33,355 bases of DNA, taken from the NCBI RefSeq assembly GCF_004682055.1, contig NZ_QUZU01000059.1:1-33355 (forward strand), given 5' to 3'. The DNA comes from Pseudomonas kairouanensis. GTDB taxonomy: Bacteria; Pseudomonadota; Gammaproteobacteria; Pseudomonadales; Pseudomonadaceae. A program made the translations under genes and the position numbers. The notes under the pieces were generated by a model that did not search any database, had not been told where the DNA came from, and saw nothing but the letters and a program-made list of their open reading frames with translations. How positions within the stretch are numbered: the stretch's first letter is position 1; every line of letters begins with the position of its first letter. Below are positions 6,873 through 15,291 of the stretch, piece by piece.

Positions 6873-8009
6873 TCACCGCCGTCCGGTGCGCGTACTCACA
6901 TCCACCCAAACCGCCACCACCAGAATGCTGCCCTTGACGATCATCTGCCAGTAGCTGTCCACATCCAGCATCGACATGCCATTGTCCAGGCTGGTAATCA
7001 CCAACGCCCCCAGCAATGCCCCATACACCGTGCCCGAGCCGCCGCGCATCGAGGTGCCGCCGATGAAACACGCGGCGATGGCATCCAGTTCGCCCATGTT
7101 TCCCGCAGACGGCGAACCCGCCGCCAGGCGCGCAGTGTTAACCAGGCCAGCCAGCGCACACATCACACCCATGATGCCGAAGATCCACAACTTCACCGCC
7201 TGCACGTTGATGCCCGACAGCCGAGTGGCTTCCATGTTGCTGCCCACCGCGTACACGCGGCGGCCAAACACGGTCTGGCTGGTGACGTAGCTGAACACGC
7301 CCAGCAGAACCAGTAACAGCAGCACCGGCACGGGAATGCCGTCATAGCTGTTGAGGGTGGTGACGAACCCGGCCAATACCGCACCGATCACCCCAACCCG
7401 CACCAGATCACGTACCAGCGAGTGCGCCGCCAACCCATGCAGTGCGCGATTGCGACGTTGTTTCCAGGTGAGGAACAGCGTCAGCGCAAACAGCAAAACC
7501 CCCAGCCCCACACCCACCGAATGGGGTAAATACCCCTGGCCCACGTACACCAGCGACGGCGATACCGGCGCAATGGTGGTGCCTCCGGTAATCCCCAGCA
7601 GAATCCCGCGAAACGCCAACATGCCGCCCAAACCGACGATAAAAGAGGGGATGCGCAGATACGCCGTCATGTACCCGTTAGCCAAGCCGATCATCAACCC
7701 GCACAGCGCCACCAGGCTCAGGTTGGCCAGCAAGGGGATGTGATAAACCACATCCAGAATCGCCGCCAACCCGCCCAATAGCCCCAGCAGCGAGCCCACC
7801 GATAAATCGATCTCGCCGCTGATGATCACCAGCACCATGCCGCACGCCAGAATCCCGGTGATCGACATCTGCCGCAGCAAGTTGGACAGGTTGCGAGGGG
7901 TAAGAAACCCCCCCTCGGTCTGCCAGCTGAAAAACACCCAGATCACCGCCACGGCGATCACCAGGGCGAGCATTTTGTAGCGGCTGAACAGCTGTTTGAC
8001 CTGATTCAT
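6873..8009 (-). CDS. xylH: D-xylose ABC transporter permease
   Basis: A 378-residue inner-membrane permease of the ribose/xylose class, with about ten hydrophobic segments. SGEIDLSVGS, near residues 64-73, and the C-terminal IGGTSMRGGSGTVYGALLGA are hallmarks of this permease family. It forms the membrane channel that works with XylG and the binding protein XylF. The ATG is directly next to the xylG stop codon with no gap, and the Shine-Dalgarno GGAAA lies inside the last xylG codons, so translation is probably coupled. It is the last gene of xylA-xylF-xylG-xylH. A minimal REP hairpin lies shortly beyond its stop codon. Confidence 0.93.
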   Translation of the reverse strand: MNQVKQLFSRYKMLALVIAVAVIWVFFSWQTEGGFLTPRNLSNLLRQMSITGILACGMVLVIISGEIDLSVGSLLGLLGGLAAILDVVYHIPLLANLSLVALCGLMIGLANGYMTAYLRIPSFIVGLGGMLAFRGILLGITGGTTIAPVSPSLVYVGQGYLPHSVGVGLGVLLFALTLFLTWKQRRNRALHGLAAHSLVRDLVRVGVIGAVLAGFVTTLNSYDGIPVPVLLLLVLLGVFSYVTSQTVFGRRVYAVGSNMEATRLSGINVQAVKLWIFGIMGVMCALAGLVNTARLAAGSPSAGNMGELDAIAACFIGGTSMRGGSGTVYGALLGALVITSLDNGMSMLDVDSYWQMIVKGSILVVAVWVDVSTRTGRR

Positions 8010-9563
8010 CTACGCGGATTTCCGATCATTATTGTTGTTGTTGTTTTGGCTGAGGGCAGCGGCGAGCACCTGTTCCTGGGTGAGCCCTTGGTTGATGAAG
8101 TCGCCGCGCAACTGGCCCTCGCCAATCACCAGCACGCGGTCGGACACCCCCAGCACTTCGGCCAGTTCCGAGGAGACCATGATGATCGCCACCCCTTCGG
8201 CCGCGAGTAAGCCCATCAGCTTGTAGATCTCATACTTGGCGCCCACGTCCACGCCGCGTGTGGGTTCGTCAAGGATCAGCACACGGGGCTTGGCCATGAG
8301 CATTTTCGCCAGCACGGCCTTTTGCTGATTGCCGCCAGACAGGCTGGTGATCGGCAAAAACGGGCTGGAGGTTTTCAGGTGCATGCGTGCGATCTGCTGG
8401 TCGATACTGCCCAGTTCGGCTTCGGCATTGATGCGGGTCAGGTTGGCGTAGGTATCGAGCACCGCCAGGGTGATGTTCTGGCCCACGCCAAAGTCGGGGA
8501 TGATGCCCTGGCGCTTGCGGTCTTCGGGCACCATGCACAGCCCGGCGCGGATGGATTTGAGTGGCGTGCGGGTGTCGATCACCTGGCCGTCCAGCCATAC
8601 CTGGGCGCTGTAGCGACCGGGGTAGGCGCCGAACAGTGCCGATACCAACTCGGTACGCCCGGCGCCCACAAGCCCTGCGATGCCAAGGATTTCGCCGCGT
8701 TTGAGCGAAAACGAAATATCGTCCACGCGCTTGCGCTTGGGGTTGTCCACGTCAAAACAGGTAACGTTGCGCGCCTCGAAAATCACCTCACCGATGTCGT
8801 GCGGCTCGGTGGGGTAGAGGTTGCTCATCTCGCGGCCGACCATCTGGGTAATGATCTGCCCAATGTCCATGTCCGCCATGGCCGTGGTCGCGATGTGCCT
8901 GCCATCGCGGATCACCGCGATGGTGTCGCACACGGCTGCCACTTCATCGAGCTTGTGGGAGATGTACACGCAGGCCACGCCCTTGGCTTTCAGGCCTCGG
9001 ATGATGTCCAGCAGCACTTCGATTTCCGAGCGGGTCAGGGCCGAGGAGGGTTCATCCAGAATCAACAGGCGCGCCTGTTTGTTGAGGGCCTTGGCGATTT
9101 CCACCAATTGCTGGTAACCACCGCCGTACTGCGACACCGGCAGCGCCACGTTCATGTCCGGCACCTTGAGCTCGCGCATCAGGGCTTCGGCGCGGTGGAG
9201 CATGGCCGGGTAGTTCATGCGTCCACCCGGCAAGGTCAGCTCGTGGCCCATAAAGATGTTTTCGGCCACCGAGAGGTCGGGCACCAGGGTCAGTTCCTGG
9301 TGGATGATCACGATGCCAGCGGCCTCGGTTTCGCTGATGGACTGGGCCTTGAGCGGCTGCCCGTCCCACAGGATTTCGCCCTCCCAGGTGCCGTGGGGAT
9401 AGACCGCCGACAGCACCTTCATCAAGGTGGATTTGCCCGCACCGTTCTCGCCGCACAGGCCGACGCATTCCCCCGGCCGCACTTTAAGGTCGATGCCGTT
9501 CAGGGCGTTGACACCGCCAAAAGTTTTGACGATGCCGTTCATTTGCAGCAGGTAGTCGGACAT
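8010..9563 (-). CDS. xylG: D-xylose ABC transporter ATP-binding protein (two nucleotide-binding domains)
   Basis: A 517-residue tandem ATPase that energises xylose import. In domain 1, Walker A is GENGAGKST near residue 38, the signature region contains YGGGYQQLVEIAKA and Walker B is LILDEPSSALT. In domain 2, Walker A is degenerate (GLVGAGRTE), as is usual for ribose/xylose ATPases, while LSGGNQQKAVLAKM and LILDEPTRGVD are intact. The ATG at 9563 gives MSDYLLQMNGI, which aligns with E. coli XylG; the ATG two codons upstream has its only GAG too close. The C-terminus carries six consecutive asparagines (codons 4 x AAC, 2 x AAT at 8028-8045) just before the stop. A REPIN separates it from xylF. 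Confidence 0.93.
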   Translation of the reverse strand: MSDYLLQMNGIVKTFGGVNALNGIDLKVRPGECVGLCGENGAGKSTLMKVLSAVYPHGTWEGEILWDGQPLKAQSISETEAAGIVIIHQELTLVPDLSVAENIFMGHELTLPGGRMNYPAMLHRAEALMRELKVPDMNVALPVSQYGGGYQQLVEIAKALNKQARLLILDEPSSALTRSEIEVLLDIIRGLKAKGVACVYISHKLDEVAAVCDTIAVIRDGRHIATTAMADMDIGQIITQMVGREMSNLYPTEPHDIGEVIFEARNVTCFDVDNPKRKRVDDISFSLKRGEILGIAGLVGAGRTELVSALFGAYPGRYSAQVWLDGQVIDTRTPLKSIRAGLCMVPEDRKRQGIIPDFGVGQNITLAVLDTYANLTRINAEAELGSIDQQIARMHLKTSSPFLPITSLSGGNQQKAVLAKMLMAKPRVLILDEPTRGVDVGAKYEIYKLMGLLAAEGVAIIMVSSELAEVLGVSDRVLVIGEGQLRGDFINQGLTQEQVLAAALSQNNNNNNDRKSA

Positions 9564-9596
9564 GACCATGGCTCACACAAGGGGCTGACAACATTA

Positions 9597-9698
9597 CTGT
9601 AGGCGTGCGCTTGCTCGCGAAGACCTCACAGGCACCGCGTTCATCAAGGAGGTACGCGTTACCGTTAACGTTTTTCGCGAGCAAGCTCGCTCCTACAG
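9597..9698. repeat. REPIN between xylF and xylG that supplies the xylF stop codon
   Basis: The arms are CTGTAGG...CTTGCTCGCGAAGA at 9597-9622 and, inverted, CTGTAGGAGCGAGCTTGCTC at the xylF end. The xylF stop codon TAG (9695-9693) is the TAG inside CTGTAG of the arm. The internal segment shares CGCGTTANCGTTNACG with the REPIN at 10734-10835. It can form a strong hairpin at the 3' end of xylF mRNA. Confidence 0.85.
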
Positions 9699-10682
9699 GC
9701 CAATCTGCTCTTTGGTGTAGAAGCCGTCTTTTTCCAGCAGGTCGATATTGGCCTTGGTCAACGGGGTGGGGGTAAGCAGGATGGTGTCGACCTTTTTGCT
9801 GCCGTTGTCGTACTGCGAGCTGTAGGCCGGTTTCTCGTTGCGGGCCAGTTGCACCGAGAGCTTGGCCGCTTCCGAGGCGATCAGCTTGAGGGGCTTGTAC
9901 ACGGTCATGGTCTGGGTGCCGTCGATCACGCGCTTGATGGCTGCCAGGTCGGCGTCTTGACCGGAGATCGGCACCTTGCCCGCCAGTTTCTGCGCGGCCA
10001 GGGCCTGGATCGCGCCGCCGGCGGTGGCGTCGTTGGAGGCGACGATGGCGTCGATCTTGTTGTCGTTTCGGGTCAGGGCATTTTCGACGATGCTCAGGGC
10101 TTCGGTGGGGTTCCACTCCTTGACCCACTGCTGGCCCACCACCTTGATATCGCCCTTGTCGATGGCCGGTTGCAGCACCTTCATCTGGCCTTCGCGCAGC
10201 ACCTTGGCGTTGTTGTCGGTGGGCGCGCCGCCGAGCAGGAAGTAGTTGCCCTTGGGCGCTGCTTGCAGCACGCCGTTGGCCTGCATCTCGCCGACTTTTT
10301 CGTTATCGAAGGAGATGTACGCGTCGATATCTGCGTTGAGGATCAGGCGGTCGTAGGACACCACCTTGATCCCGGCTTTCTTGGCTTCGGCCACGGCGTT
10401 GGTGAGTACGGTGGCGTTGAACGGCACGATGACGATCACATCGACGCCACGGGAGATCAGGTTTTCGATCTGGGATATCTGCTTTTGCTCGTTGGCATCG
10501 GCCGATTGCACAAAGACCTTGGCGTCGAGTTTTTCGGCGGCGGCGACGAAGTAGTCACGGTCGCGGGACCAGCGTTCCAGGCGCAGGTCGTCGATGGAGA
10601 AGCCGATTTTCGGGTGGGCCGAGTCGGCCATCACCGGCAGGGCGAACAGGGCCAGGGCAGTGGCGATGAGGGTGCGTTTCAT
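9693..10682 (-). CDS. xylF: D-xylose ABC transporter periplasmic binding protein
   Basis: A 329-residue periplasmic protein that binds xylose and delivers it to XylH. Residues 1-19 are a Sec signal peptide ending VMA, with the mature part starting DSAHPKIGFS. It then follows the family pattern of a two-lobed sugar-binding protein. LERWSRDRDYF near residues 36-46, VVSYDRLI, and IVASNDATAGG in the second lobe are conserved in XylF proteins, and ISGQDADLAAIKR is a typical sugar-binding segment. It follows xylA in the operon, with REPINs on both sides, which would favour higher stability or relative abundance of its message. Binding proteins are usually needed in excess over the membrane parts. 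Confidence 0.94.
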   Translation of the reverse strand: MKRTLIATALALFALPVMADSAHPKIGFSIDDLRLERWSRDRDYFVAAAEKLDAKVFVQSADANEQKQISQIENLISRGVDVIVIVPFNATVLTNAVAEAKKAGIKVVSYDRLILNADIDAYISFDNEKVGEMQANGVLQAAPKGNYFLLGGAPTDNNAKVLREGQMKVLQPAIDKGDIKVVGQQWVKEWNPTEALSIVENALTRNDNKIDAIVASNDATAGGAIQALAAQKLAGKVPISGQDADLAAIKRVIDGTQTMTVYKPLKLIASEAAKLSVQLARNEKPAYSSQYDNGSKKVDTILLTPTPLTKANIDLLEKDGFYTKEQIGL

Positions 10683-10733
10683 GGTTATGCGTCCTTTTAT
10701 TGTTGTTGGAAAGACACAGCGTAGTGCGAATAC

Positions 10734-10835
10734 CTGTAGGAGCGAGCTTGCTCGCGAAAAACCTGAGCGCGCCGCAGCTATCCTGGATGCCCGCGTTATC
10801 GTTGACGATTTTCGCGAGCAAGCTCGCTCCTACAG
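10734..10835. repeat. REPIN between xylA and xylF
   Basis: CTGTAGGAGCGAGCTTGCTC plus GCGAAAAAC opens the element, and its inverted copy closes it with GCTCGCTCCTACAG. It belongs to the same subclass as the element at 9597-9698 and the one at 24187-24288. It occupies most of the gap between the xylA stop codon and the xylF start. Confidence 0.87.
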
Positions 10836-10843
10836 GTGGCGCG

Positions 10844-12160
10844 TCAGGTGTAGATAAACCGATTGACGATCCCTTCCAGCATCTCCTGGCGACCGCTGAC
10901 GGCTTGGGGATTCAACTCATTGGCAAACGCATGCTCAGCCAGCGACTCCAGGCTGAACTCGCCTGCCAATACCGCCTGGCCCAGCGGCTGCTGCCAACCG
11001 GCATAACGCTGGTCCTTGAACTGTTGCAGCCGATCGTTCTGCACCATGGCCGCTGCGCGTTCGAGGGCCAGGGCCAGTACGTCCATCGCCTCTACGTGGC
11101 CGTGGAACAGGTCGACTTCATCCAGGCTCTGGCGACGGACCTTGGAGTCAAAGTTATAGCCGCCATTCTTGAACCCGCCAGCCTTGAGGATTTCATAGGT
11201 GGCCAGCGTCATCTCCTCGACGCTGTTGGGGAACTGGTCGGTGTCCCAGCCGTTTTGCGGGTCGCCCCGGTTGGCGTCGATGCTGCCGAAGATCCCCAGG
11301 GACACGGCGGTGGCAATTTCATGATGAAAACTGTGTCCGGCCAGGGTGGCGTGGTTGGCCTCGATATTCACCTTGATCTCGTGCTCCAGGCCGTACTCAT
11401 GCAGGAAGCCGAACACCGTGGCGCTGTCGTAATCGTATTGGTGCTTGGTGGGTTCCTGGGGCTTGGGCTCGATCAGCAGGTCGCCTTTAAAGCCGATCTT
11501 GTGCTTGTGCTCCACCACCATGCGCATAAAGCGCCCGAGCTGCTCGCGCTCGCGCTTGAGGTCGGTGTTGAGCAGGGTTTCGTAACCCTCGCGACCGCCC
11601 CACAGCACGTAGTTCGAACCCTTGAGGCGCAGCGTGGCGTTCATCGCGCTGAACACCTGTGCGGCCGCCACGGCAAACACTTGCGGGTCTGGATTACTGG
11701 CGGCACCAGCGGCAAAGCGCGGGTTGCTGAAGCAATTGGCGGTGCCCCACAGCAGCTTGATGCCGGTCTGTTCCTGGTGGCGCTCCAGGTGGTCGACCAT
11801 CTGCGCAAAGTGGTTGCGGTACTCCTTGAGCGAGCTGCCCTCGGGGGCCACATCGGTGTCATGAAAGCTGTAGTAGTCAATGCCCAGCTTGGAGAAAAAC
11901 TCAAAGGCTGCATCCGCCTTGCCGATGGCCACTTCCATGGGGTCGCCACTGCGCTGCCACGGGCGCTTGAAGGTGCCCACGCCGAACATATCCGCCCCCG
12001 GCCACACAAAGGTGTGCCAATAACAGGCTGCCATGCGCAGGTGCTCACGCATGGGTTTGCCGAGGATGAGCTTGTTGGCGTCGTAATGGCGAAAGGCGAG
12101 GGGGGAGTCGCTGTTGGGGCCTTCGAAGCGAACCTTCTCGACACCTGGGAAGTACGGCAT
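10844..12160 (-). CDS. xylA: Xylose isomerase
   Basis: A 438-residue cytoplasmic enzyme, the usual length for the Gram-negative type, that interconverts D-xylose and D-xylulose with two divalent metal ions. The catalytic segment YYSFHDTDVAPEG places His100 and Asp103; LLIEPKPQEPTKHQYDYD and VNIEANHATLAGHSF hold the metal-binding acidic and histidine residues. AAGG then AAAACGCC precedes the ATG, a good ribosome binding site. It is the first gene of the xyl operon and is divergent from xylR. The product must be phosphorylated by a xylulokinase that is not in this window; in P. fluorescens that role has been assigned to the mannitol-operon kinase. The homologous P. fluorescens genes are sometimes named xut. 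Confidence 0.96.
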   Translation of the reverse strand: MPYFPGVEKVRFEGPNSDSPLAFRHYDANKLILGKPMREHLRMAACYWHTFVWPGADMFGVGTFKRPWQRSGDPMEVAIGKADAAFEFFSKLGIDYYSFHDTDVAPEGSSLKEYRNHFAQMVDHLERHQEQTGIKLLWGTANCFSNPRFAAGAASNPDPQVFAVAAAQVFSAMNATLRLKGSNYVLWGGREGYETLLNTDLKREREQLGRFMRMVVEHKHKIGFKGDLLIEPKPQEPTKHQYDYDSATVFGFLHEYGLEHEIKVNIEANHATLAGHSFHHEIATAVSLGIFGSIDANRGDPQNGWDTDQFPNSVEEMTLATYEILKAGGFKNGGYNFDSKVRRQSLDEVDLFHGHVEAMDVLALALERAAAMVQNDRLQQFKDQRYAGWQQPLGQAVLAGEFSLESLAEHAFANELNPQAVSGRQEMLEGIVNRFIYT

Positions 12161-12226
12161 GGCGTTTTCCTTATTGTTCTTGGCGGTGTCTGGATACTAG
12201 CAACGGGGTTGGGGCCTGAAATTATG

Positions 12227-12253
12227 AAAATCACCAACGGGTGGTGCGATTTT
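12227..12253. promoter_or_regulatory. Imperfect inverted repeat between xylA and xylR, candidate XylR operator
   Basis: AAAATCACCA (12227-12236) faces TGGTGCGATTTT (12242-12253), whose reverse complement is AAAATCGCACCA. The halves match apart from a two-base insertion. The site lies about midway in the 139-base divergent region. AraC-type XylR proteins bind such regions to activate the xyl operon. The assignment is inferred from position and symmetry only. Confidence 0.4.
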
Positions 12254-12299
12254 GAGTGGCGGGGGCTAGTCTGTGACGACCGGCCACAGGATAAAAACA

Positions 12300-13472
12300 A
12301 TGAAAACCCTACCGCCCGTACACCGCATTGCCCTGCTGTTCAACGGCAGCAAGATCTACGACCGTGGCATCATTGCCGGTATCGGCAATTACCTGAGCAG
12401 CACCCGCGCATCCTGGGATTTGTTCCTGGAAGAAGACTTTTTATGCCGCCTCAAGGGTATTGAACGCTGGCAGGGCGACGGCATTATTGCCGACTTCGAT
12501 GACCCGCTGATTGGCGAGGCGTTGGCCGGGAGCAAGGTGCCGGTGGTGGCGGTGGGCGGCTCATATGCAGATGCCCGGGCGTATCCGAAGGGCATTCCCT
12601 ATGTGGCGACCGATAACCATGCCTTGATGAAGCTGGCGTATGAGCACCTGATCGAGGCGGGGTTGACCCGCTTTGCGTGTTTCAGCCTGCCCGAAGCCCA
12701 GGCCAACCGCTGGGCGCAGGAGCGTGAGAAGGCCTTTGGCAGTTTGATGCAACGCGATGGTTTGCACGGGGAGGTCTATCGCGGCCTGGGCACCAGCGCG
12801 CCGCTGTGGGACAGCGCCGTGGAGCAACAGATCGCCTGGCTGCAAAGCCTGCCCAAGCCCATCGGCATCATCGCGGTCACCGACGCCCGCGCCCGGCAGT
12901 TGCTGCAAGCCTGTCTCACGGCGGGGATCGCCGTACCCGAAGAAGTGGCGCTGATCGGCATCGACAACGACCCGCTGACCCGCACCCTCACGCGGGTGCC
13001 GCTCAGTTCGGTGATCCAGGGCACCGAAACCATGGGCCGCACCGCCGCCGCGCTGTTGCACCAGATGCTGCATGGCAAGCCTTGCGCCGGTGAGCAGATC
13101 CTGGTGCCGCCGGATGCGATCAACGTGCAGGCGTCCAGCCTTCATCAACCTTTGGGCAACCCCTATGTGATGCAGGCGCTGCTGTTTATCCGCCAGTACG
13201 CTTGCCAGGGCATCAAGACCGCCCAGGTCGCGGCTTATGTGGGGGTGTCGCGTTCGTCGTTGGAGGCACACTTTCGCAAGGTGCGCGGTTGCAGCGTGCA
13301 TGACGAGATCCTGCGGTTCAAACTCGCCAGCGCCGCCAAGGGCCTGGAGGGCAACCGCCTGGCGATTGCCGATATCGCCCAGCAGTGTGGCTTCACGTCG
13401 GCGCAGTACCTGCACACGGTGTTCCGTCGCGAGTTCGGCTGTACGCCAAGACAATACCAGCAGGGCCGTTAG
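12300..13472 (+). CDS. xylR: XylR, xylose-responsive activator (LacI-like ligand domain plus AraC HTH)
   Basis: A 390-residue regulator very close in length to E. coli XylR. Residues 5-270 are a periplasmic-binding-protein-like ligand domain (RIALLFNGSKIYDRGIIAG at the start), and residues 285-388 are an AraC-type double helix-turn-helix (containing YVGVSRSSLEAHFRKV and IAQQCGFTSAQYLHTVFRR). Binding of xylose is expected to activate the divergent xylA-xylFGH operon. The ATG at 12300 follows AGGA at eight-base spacing; an upstream in-frame start at 12273 lacks support. The gene stands alone and is followed by the SorC-type regulator in the same direction, which probably belongs to the next locus. 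Confidence 0.92.
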   Translation: MKTLPPVHRIALLFNGSKIYDRGIIAGIGNYLSSTRASWDLFLEEDFLCRLKGIERWQGDGIIADFDDPLIGEALAGSKVPVVAVGGSYADARAYPKGIPYVATDNHALMKLAYEHLIEAGLTRFACFSLPEAQANRWAQEREKAFGSLMQRDGLHGEVYRGLGTSAPLWDSAVEQQIAWLQSLPKPIGIIAVTDARARQLLQACLTAGIAVPEEVALIGIDNDPLTRTLTRVPLSSVIQGTETMGRTAAALLHQMLHGKPCAGEQILVPPDAINVQASSLHQPLGNPYVMQALLFIRQYACQGIKTAQVAAYVGVSRSSLEAHFRKVRGCSVHDEILRFKLASAAKGLEGNRLAIADIAQQCGFTSAQYLHTVFRREFGCTPRQYQQGR

Positions 13473-13560
13473 AATCTTTGCAACCTGGGCCCATTCGCCG
13501 CTGGACTTGCACCGCACAGACTAGGGAGAATGGTTTTTTGTGGCGTAAATGGAAGCTCCC

Positions 13561-14538
13561 ATGACCGACAGTGCCCAGCGTGCCGCCAGCGACATCGACC
13601 TGATGACCGAAGTGGCCATGCTTTATTACCTCGACAACATCACGCAGGAAGCCATCGCCAAGCGCTTCGACCTGTCCCGGGTCAAGGTCAGCCGGTTGCT
13701 CAAGCGCGCCCGTGATGAAGGGGTGGTGGAAGTGCGGGTGTTGCAGCATCCGGCCCTGAACACTGAGTTGGAACAGGCGCTGGTGGAGCGCTTCCAGCTG
13801 GACCGAGCGCTGATCGCGGTGGACCATGGTGACCCCGACACCCAGCGCTCGGCCGTGGCCAGCCTGGTGGCCAACTACCTGAACAAAACCCTCGCCGACG
13901 GCATGATCGTCGCCGTGGGCATGGGCCGCAACGTCGGCGCGGTGGCCGAGAATGTGTTCTTGCCGGTGACGCGCAACTGCACTTTTGTGTGCGCGATTGG
14001 CGGCTCGCTCAAGGCCGGCGAATACATGAACCCCGACCATATCTGCCGGCGCCTGGCCCTGCGTTTTGGCGCCGAAAGCGAAACCCTCTACGCCCCGGCC
14101 CTGGTGGCCAACCCGGAACTGCGCAGTGTGCTGATCAACAACGACACCGTGCGCTCCACCCTCGACCGCGCGCGCCGCGCCGACATCGCCCTGATCGGCA
14201 TCGGCGACATGAGCGAAAACAGCAACATGGTGCGCATGGGCTGGTTCTCACCCCAGGAAATCGCACAGGCCCGGGTGTCTGGCACGGTGGGCGACATGAT
14301 GGGCTACGACTTTATCGACATCCACGGCCAGCCGGCGGTCAACGCGATGCAGGGCAGGGTGATCGGCCTCACGGTGCAGGAGTTGGTGCGTATTCCTGAT
14401 GTGGTGGCGATTGCCAGCGAGAACACCAAGGCGGCGGCCACCCTCGGCGCGTTGCGCTCGGGGGTGATCAACACCTTGGCGACGACGGTGTCGAATGCCT
14501 ACACCATCCTTGCCCTGGATGATGCGACGCGGCGGTAG
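13561..14538 (+). CDS. SorC-family sugar-binding transcriptional regulator
   Basis: A 325-residue regulator. Residues 12-60 hold the N-terminal helix-turn-helix (ITQEAIAKRFDLSRVKVSRL), and residues 65-320 hold the sugar-phosphate-binding domain typical of SorC/DeoR(Bsu)/EryD regulators, with GMGRNVGAVAE as the phosphosugar-loop region. The ATG at 13561 is preferred because GGAAG lies five bases upstream; an in-frame ATG at 13549 has no site. Proteins of this family usually repress a nearby sugar or polyol operon until its phosphorylated intermediate binds. It is convergent with the dhaL end of the polyol-type operon, and the TGATCATNTGATC motifs between that operon and the isomerase gene are its most likely operators. 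No such motif is seen ahead of this gene itself. Confidence 0.85.
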   Translation: MTDSAQRAASDIDLMTEVAMLYYLDNITQEAIAKRFDLSRVKVSRLLKRARDEGVVEVRVLQHPALNTELEQALVERFQLDRALIAVDHGDPDTQRSAVASLVANYLNKTLADGMIVAVGMGRNVGAVAENVFLPVTRNCTFVCAIGGSLKAGEYMNPDHICRRLALRFGAESETLYAPALVANPELRSVLINNDTVRSTLDRARRADIALIGIGDMSENSNMVRMGWFSPQEIAQARVSGTVGDMMGYDFIDIHGQPAVNAMQGRVIGLTVQELVRIPDVVAIASENTKAAATLGALRSGVINTLATTVSNAYTILALDDATRR

Positions 14539-14572
14539 GGCTGGAGAGCTCTACCCGGCCAGGCGCAGAGCT

Positions 14573-14606
14573 AAATGTGGGAGGGAGCAAGCCCCCTCCC
14601 ACATTT
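14573..14606. repeat. Minimal REP hairpin between convergent genes
   Basis: AAATGTGGGAGGG and CCCTCCCACATTT form a perfect 13-bp stem around the loop AGCAAGCC. It lies between the ends of the SorC-type regulator gene and dhaL. Compared with the hairpin at 6815-6846 it has the same loop and a compensated base-pair change in the stem. Confidence 0.8.
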
Positions 14607-14640
14607 GATCTCATACATCAGGTAGAGGGTGCTGTATCCG

Positions 14641-15288
14641 TTAGGCCACTAATCGCGCCTCCACCGACTCGGCAAGGTTGGTGAGGATCAGGCAGCACGA
14701 CACCGCCCCCGCATCCAGCACACCGAGGGAGCGTTCCCCCAAGCGGCTGGCGCGGCCGATCTTGGCCACCAGGTCGCGGGTGGAATCACGCCCTTGGGAG
14801 GCGGCGCTTTTCATTTGGCGCAAGGCTTCGCTGAATGACGCGCCGCTCGCCTGGGCCCGTTCAAACGCCTCCACCGCCGGGATCAGCGTATCCATCAGGC
14901 ACTTGTCGCCCACCCCTGCATCGCTGATGTCTTGCAATGAAGTCAGGCCGCCGCGTAGCAGTTTGGCGAAGGTGGCCGCGTCGATGCTGTCGCGGCCACG
15001 CACTTCATCCGCCATGCCGATAAACAGGCTGCCGTACAGCGGGCCCATGGAGCCGCCGATGCCTTCCATCAGCGCCAGGGTCAGTTCGTCCAAGGCTTCG
15101 GCCAGGGACAGCTCGCGGCCTTCCAGGGTCTTGCCGCAACGGGAGAACCCCTTGGCCATGTTTATGCCGTGGTCGCCGTCGCCAATGGCGCCGTCCACTT
15201 CGCTGAGGTACTCGCGGTTGGCGACGATGATCGACACCAGGTTGGTGACAATGGCGCTGCCGGTGTTGCCAGGGAAATACTCGCTCAT
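14641..15288 (-). CDS. DhaL-type kinase subunit (nucleotide-binding)
   Basis: A 215-residue subunit of the dihydroxyacetone-kinase family (DhaL/Dak2 domain) that binds Mg-nucleotide and carries the phosphoryl group to the ketose on the partner DhaK protein. The magnesium-coordinating aspartates are Asp32, Asp37 and Asp39 in DGAIGDGDHG, with the same spacing as in E. coli DhaL. GGSMGPLYG, GDKCLMDTL and the glycine-rich RASRLGERSLG are also conserved. Its Shine-Dalgarno GGAG runs into the dhaK stop codon just three bases upstream, so the two subunits are made together. No DhaM phosphotransfer protein is encoded nearby, which suggests direct use of ATP as in the erythrulose and dihydroxyacetone kinases of the ATP type. 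The substrate is probably a C4 ketose, by context. Confidence 0.87.
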   Translation of the reverse strand: MSEYFPGNTGSAIVTNLVSIIVANREYLSEVDGAIGDGDHGINMAKGFSRCGKTLEGRELSLAEALDELTLALMEGIGGSMGPLYGSLFIGMADEVRGRDSIDAATFAKLLRGGLTSLQDISDAGVGDKCLMDTLIPAVEAFERAQASGASFSEALRQMKSAASQGRDSTRDLVAKIGRASRLGERSLGVLDAGAVSCCLILTNLAESVEARLVA

Positions 15289-15291
15289 GTG

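Noticed and set aside
8322..9602. A 426-codon plus-strand open frame opposite xylG
   Set aside because: Antisense shadow with a His/Gln/Val-rich composition and no ribosome binding site; xylG has intact Walker motifs.
9636..9650. An AAGGAGGT sequence inside the xylF-xylG REPIN, resembling a ribosome binding site
   Set aside because: It is on the plus strand and no open frame of any quality follows; it is part of the repeat's inner sequence.
10700..12463. A 587-codon plus-strand open frame opposite xylA
   Set aside because: It crosses a REPIN, the whole of xylA and the start of xylR; the composition is that of an antisense shadow.
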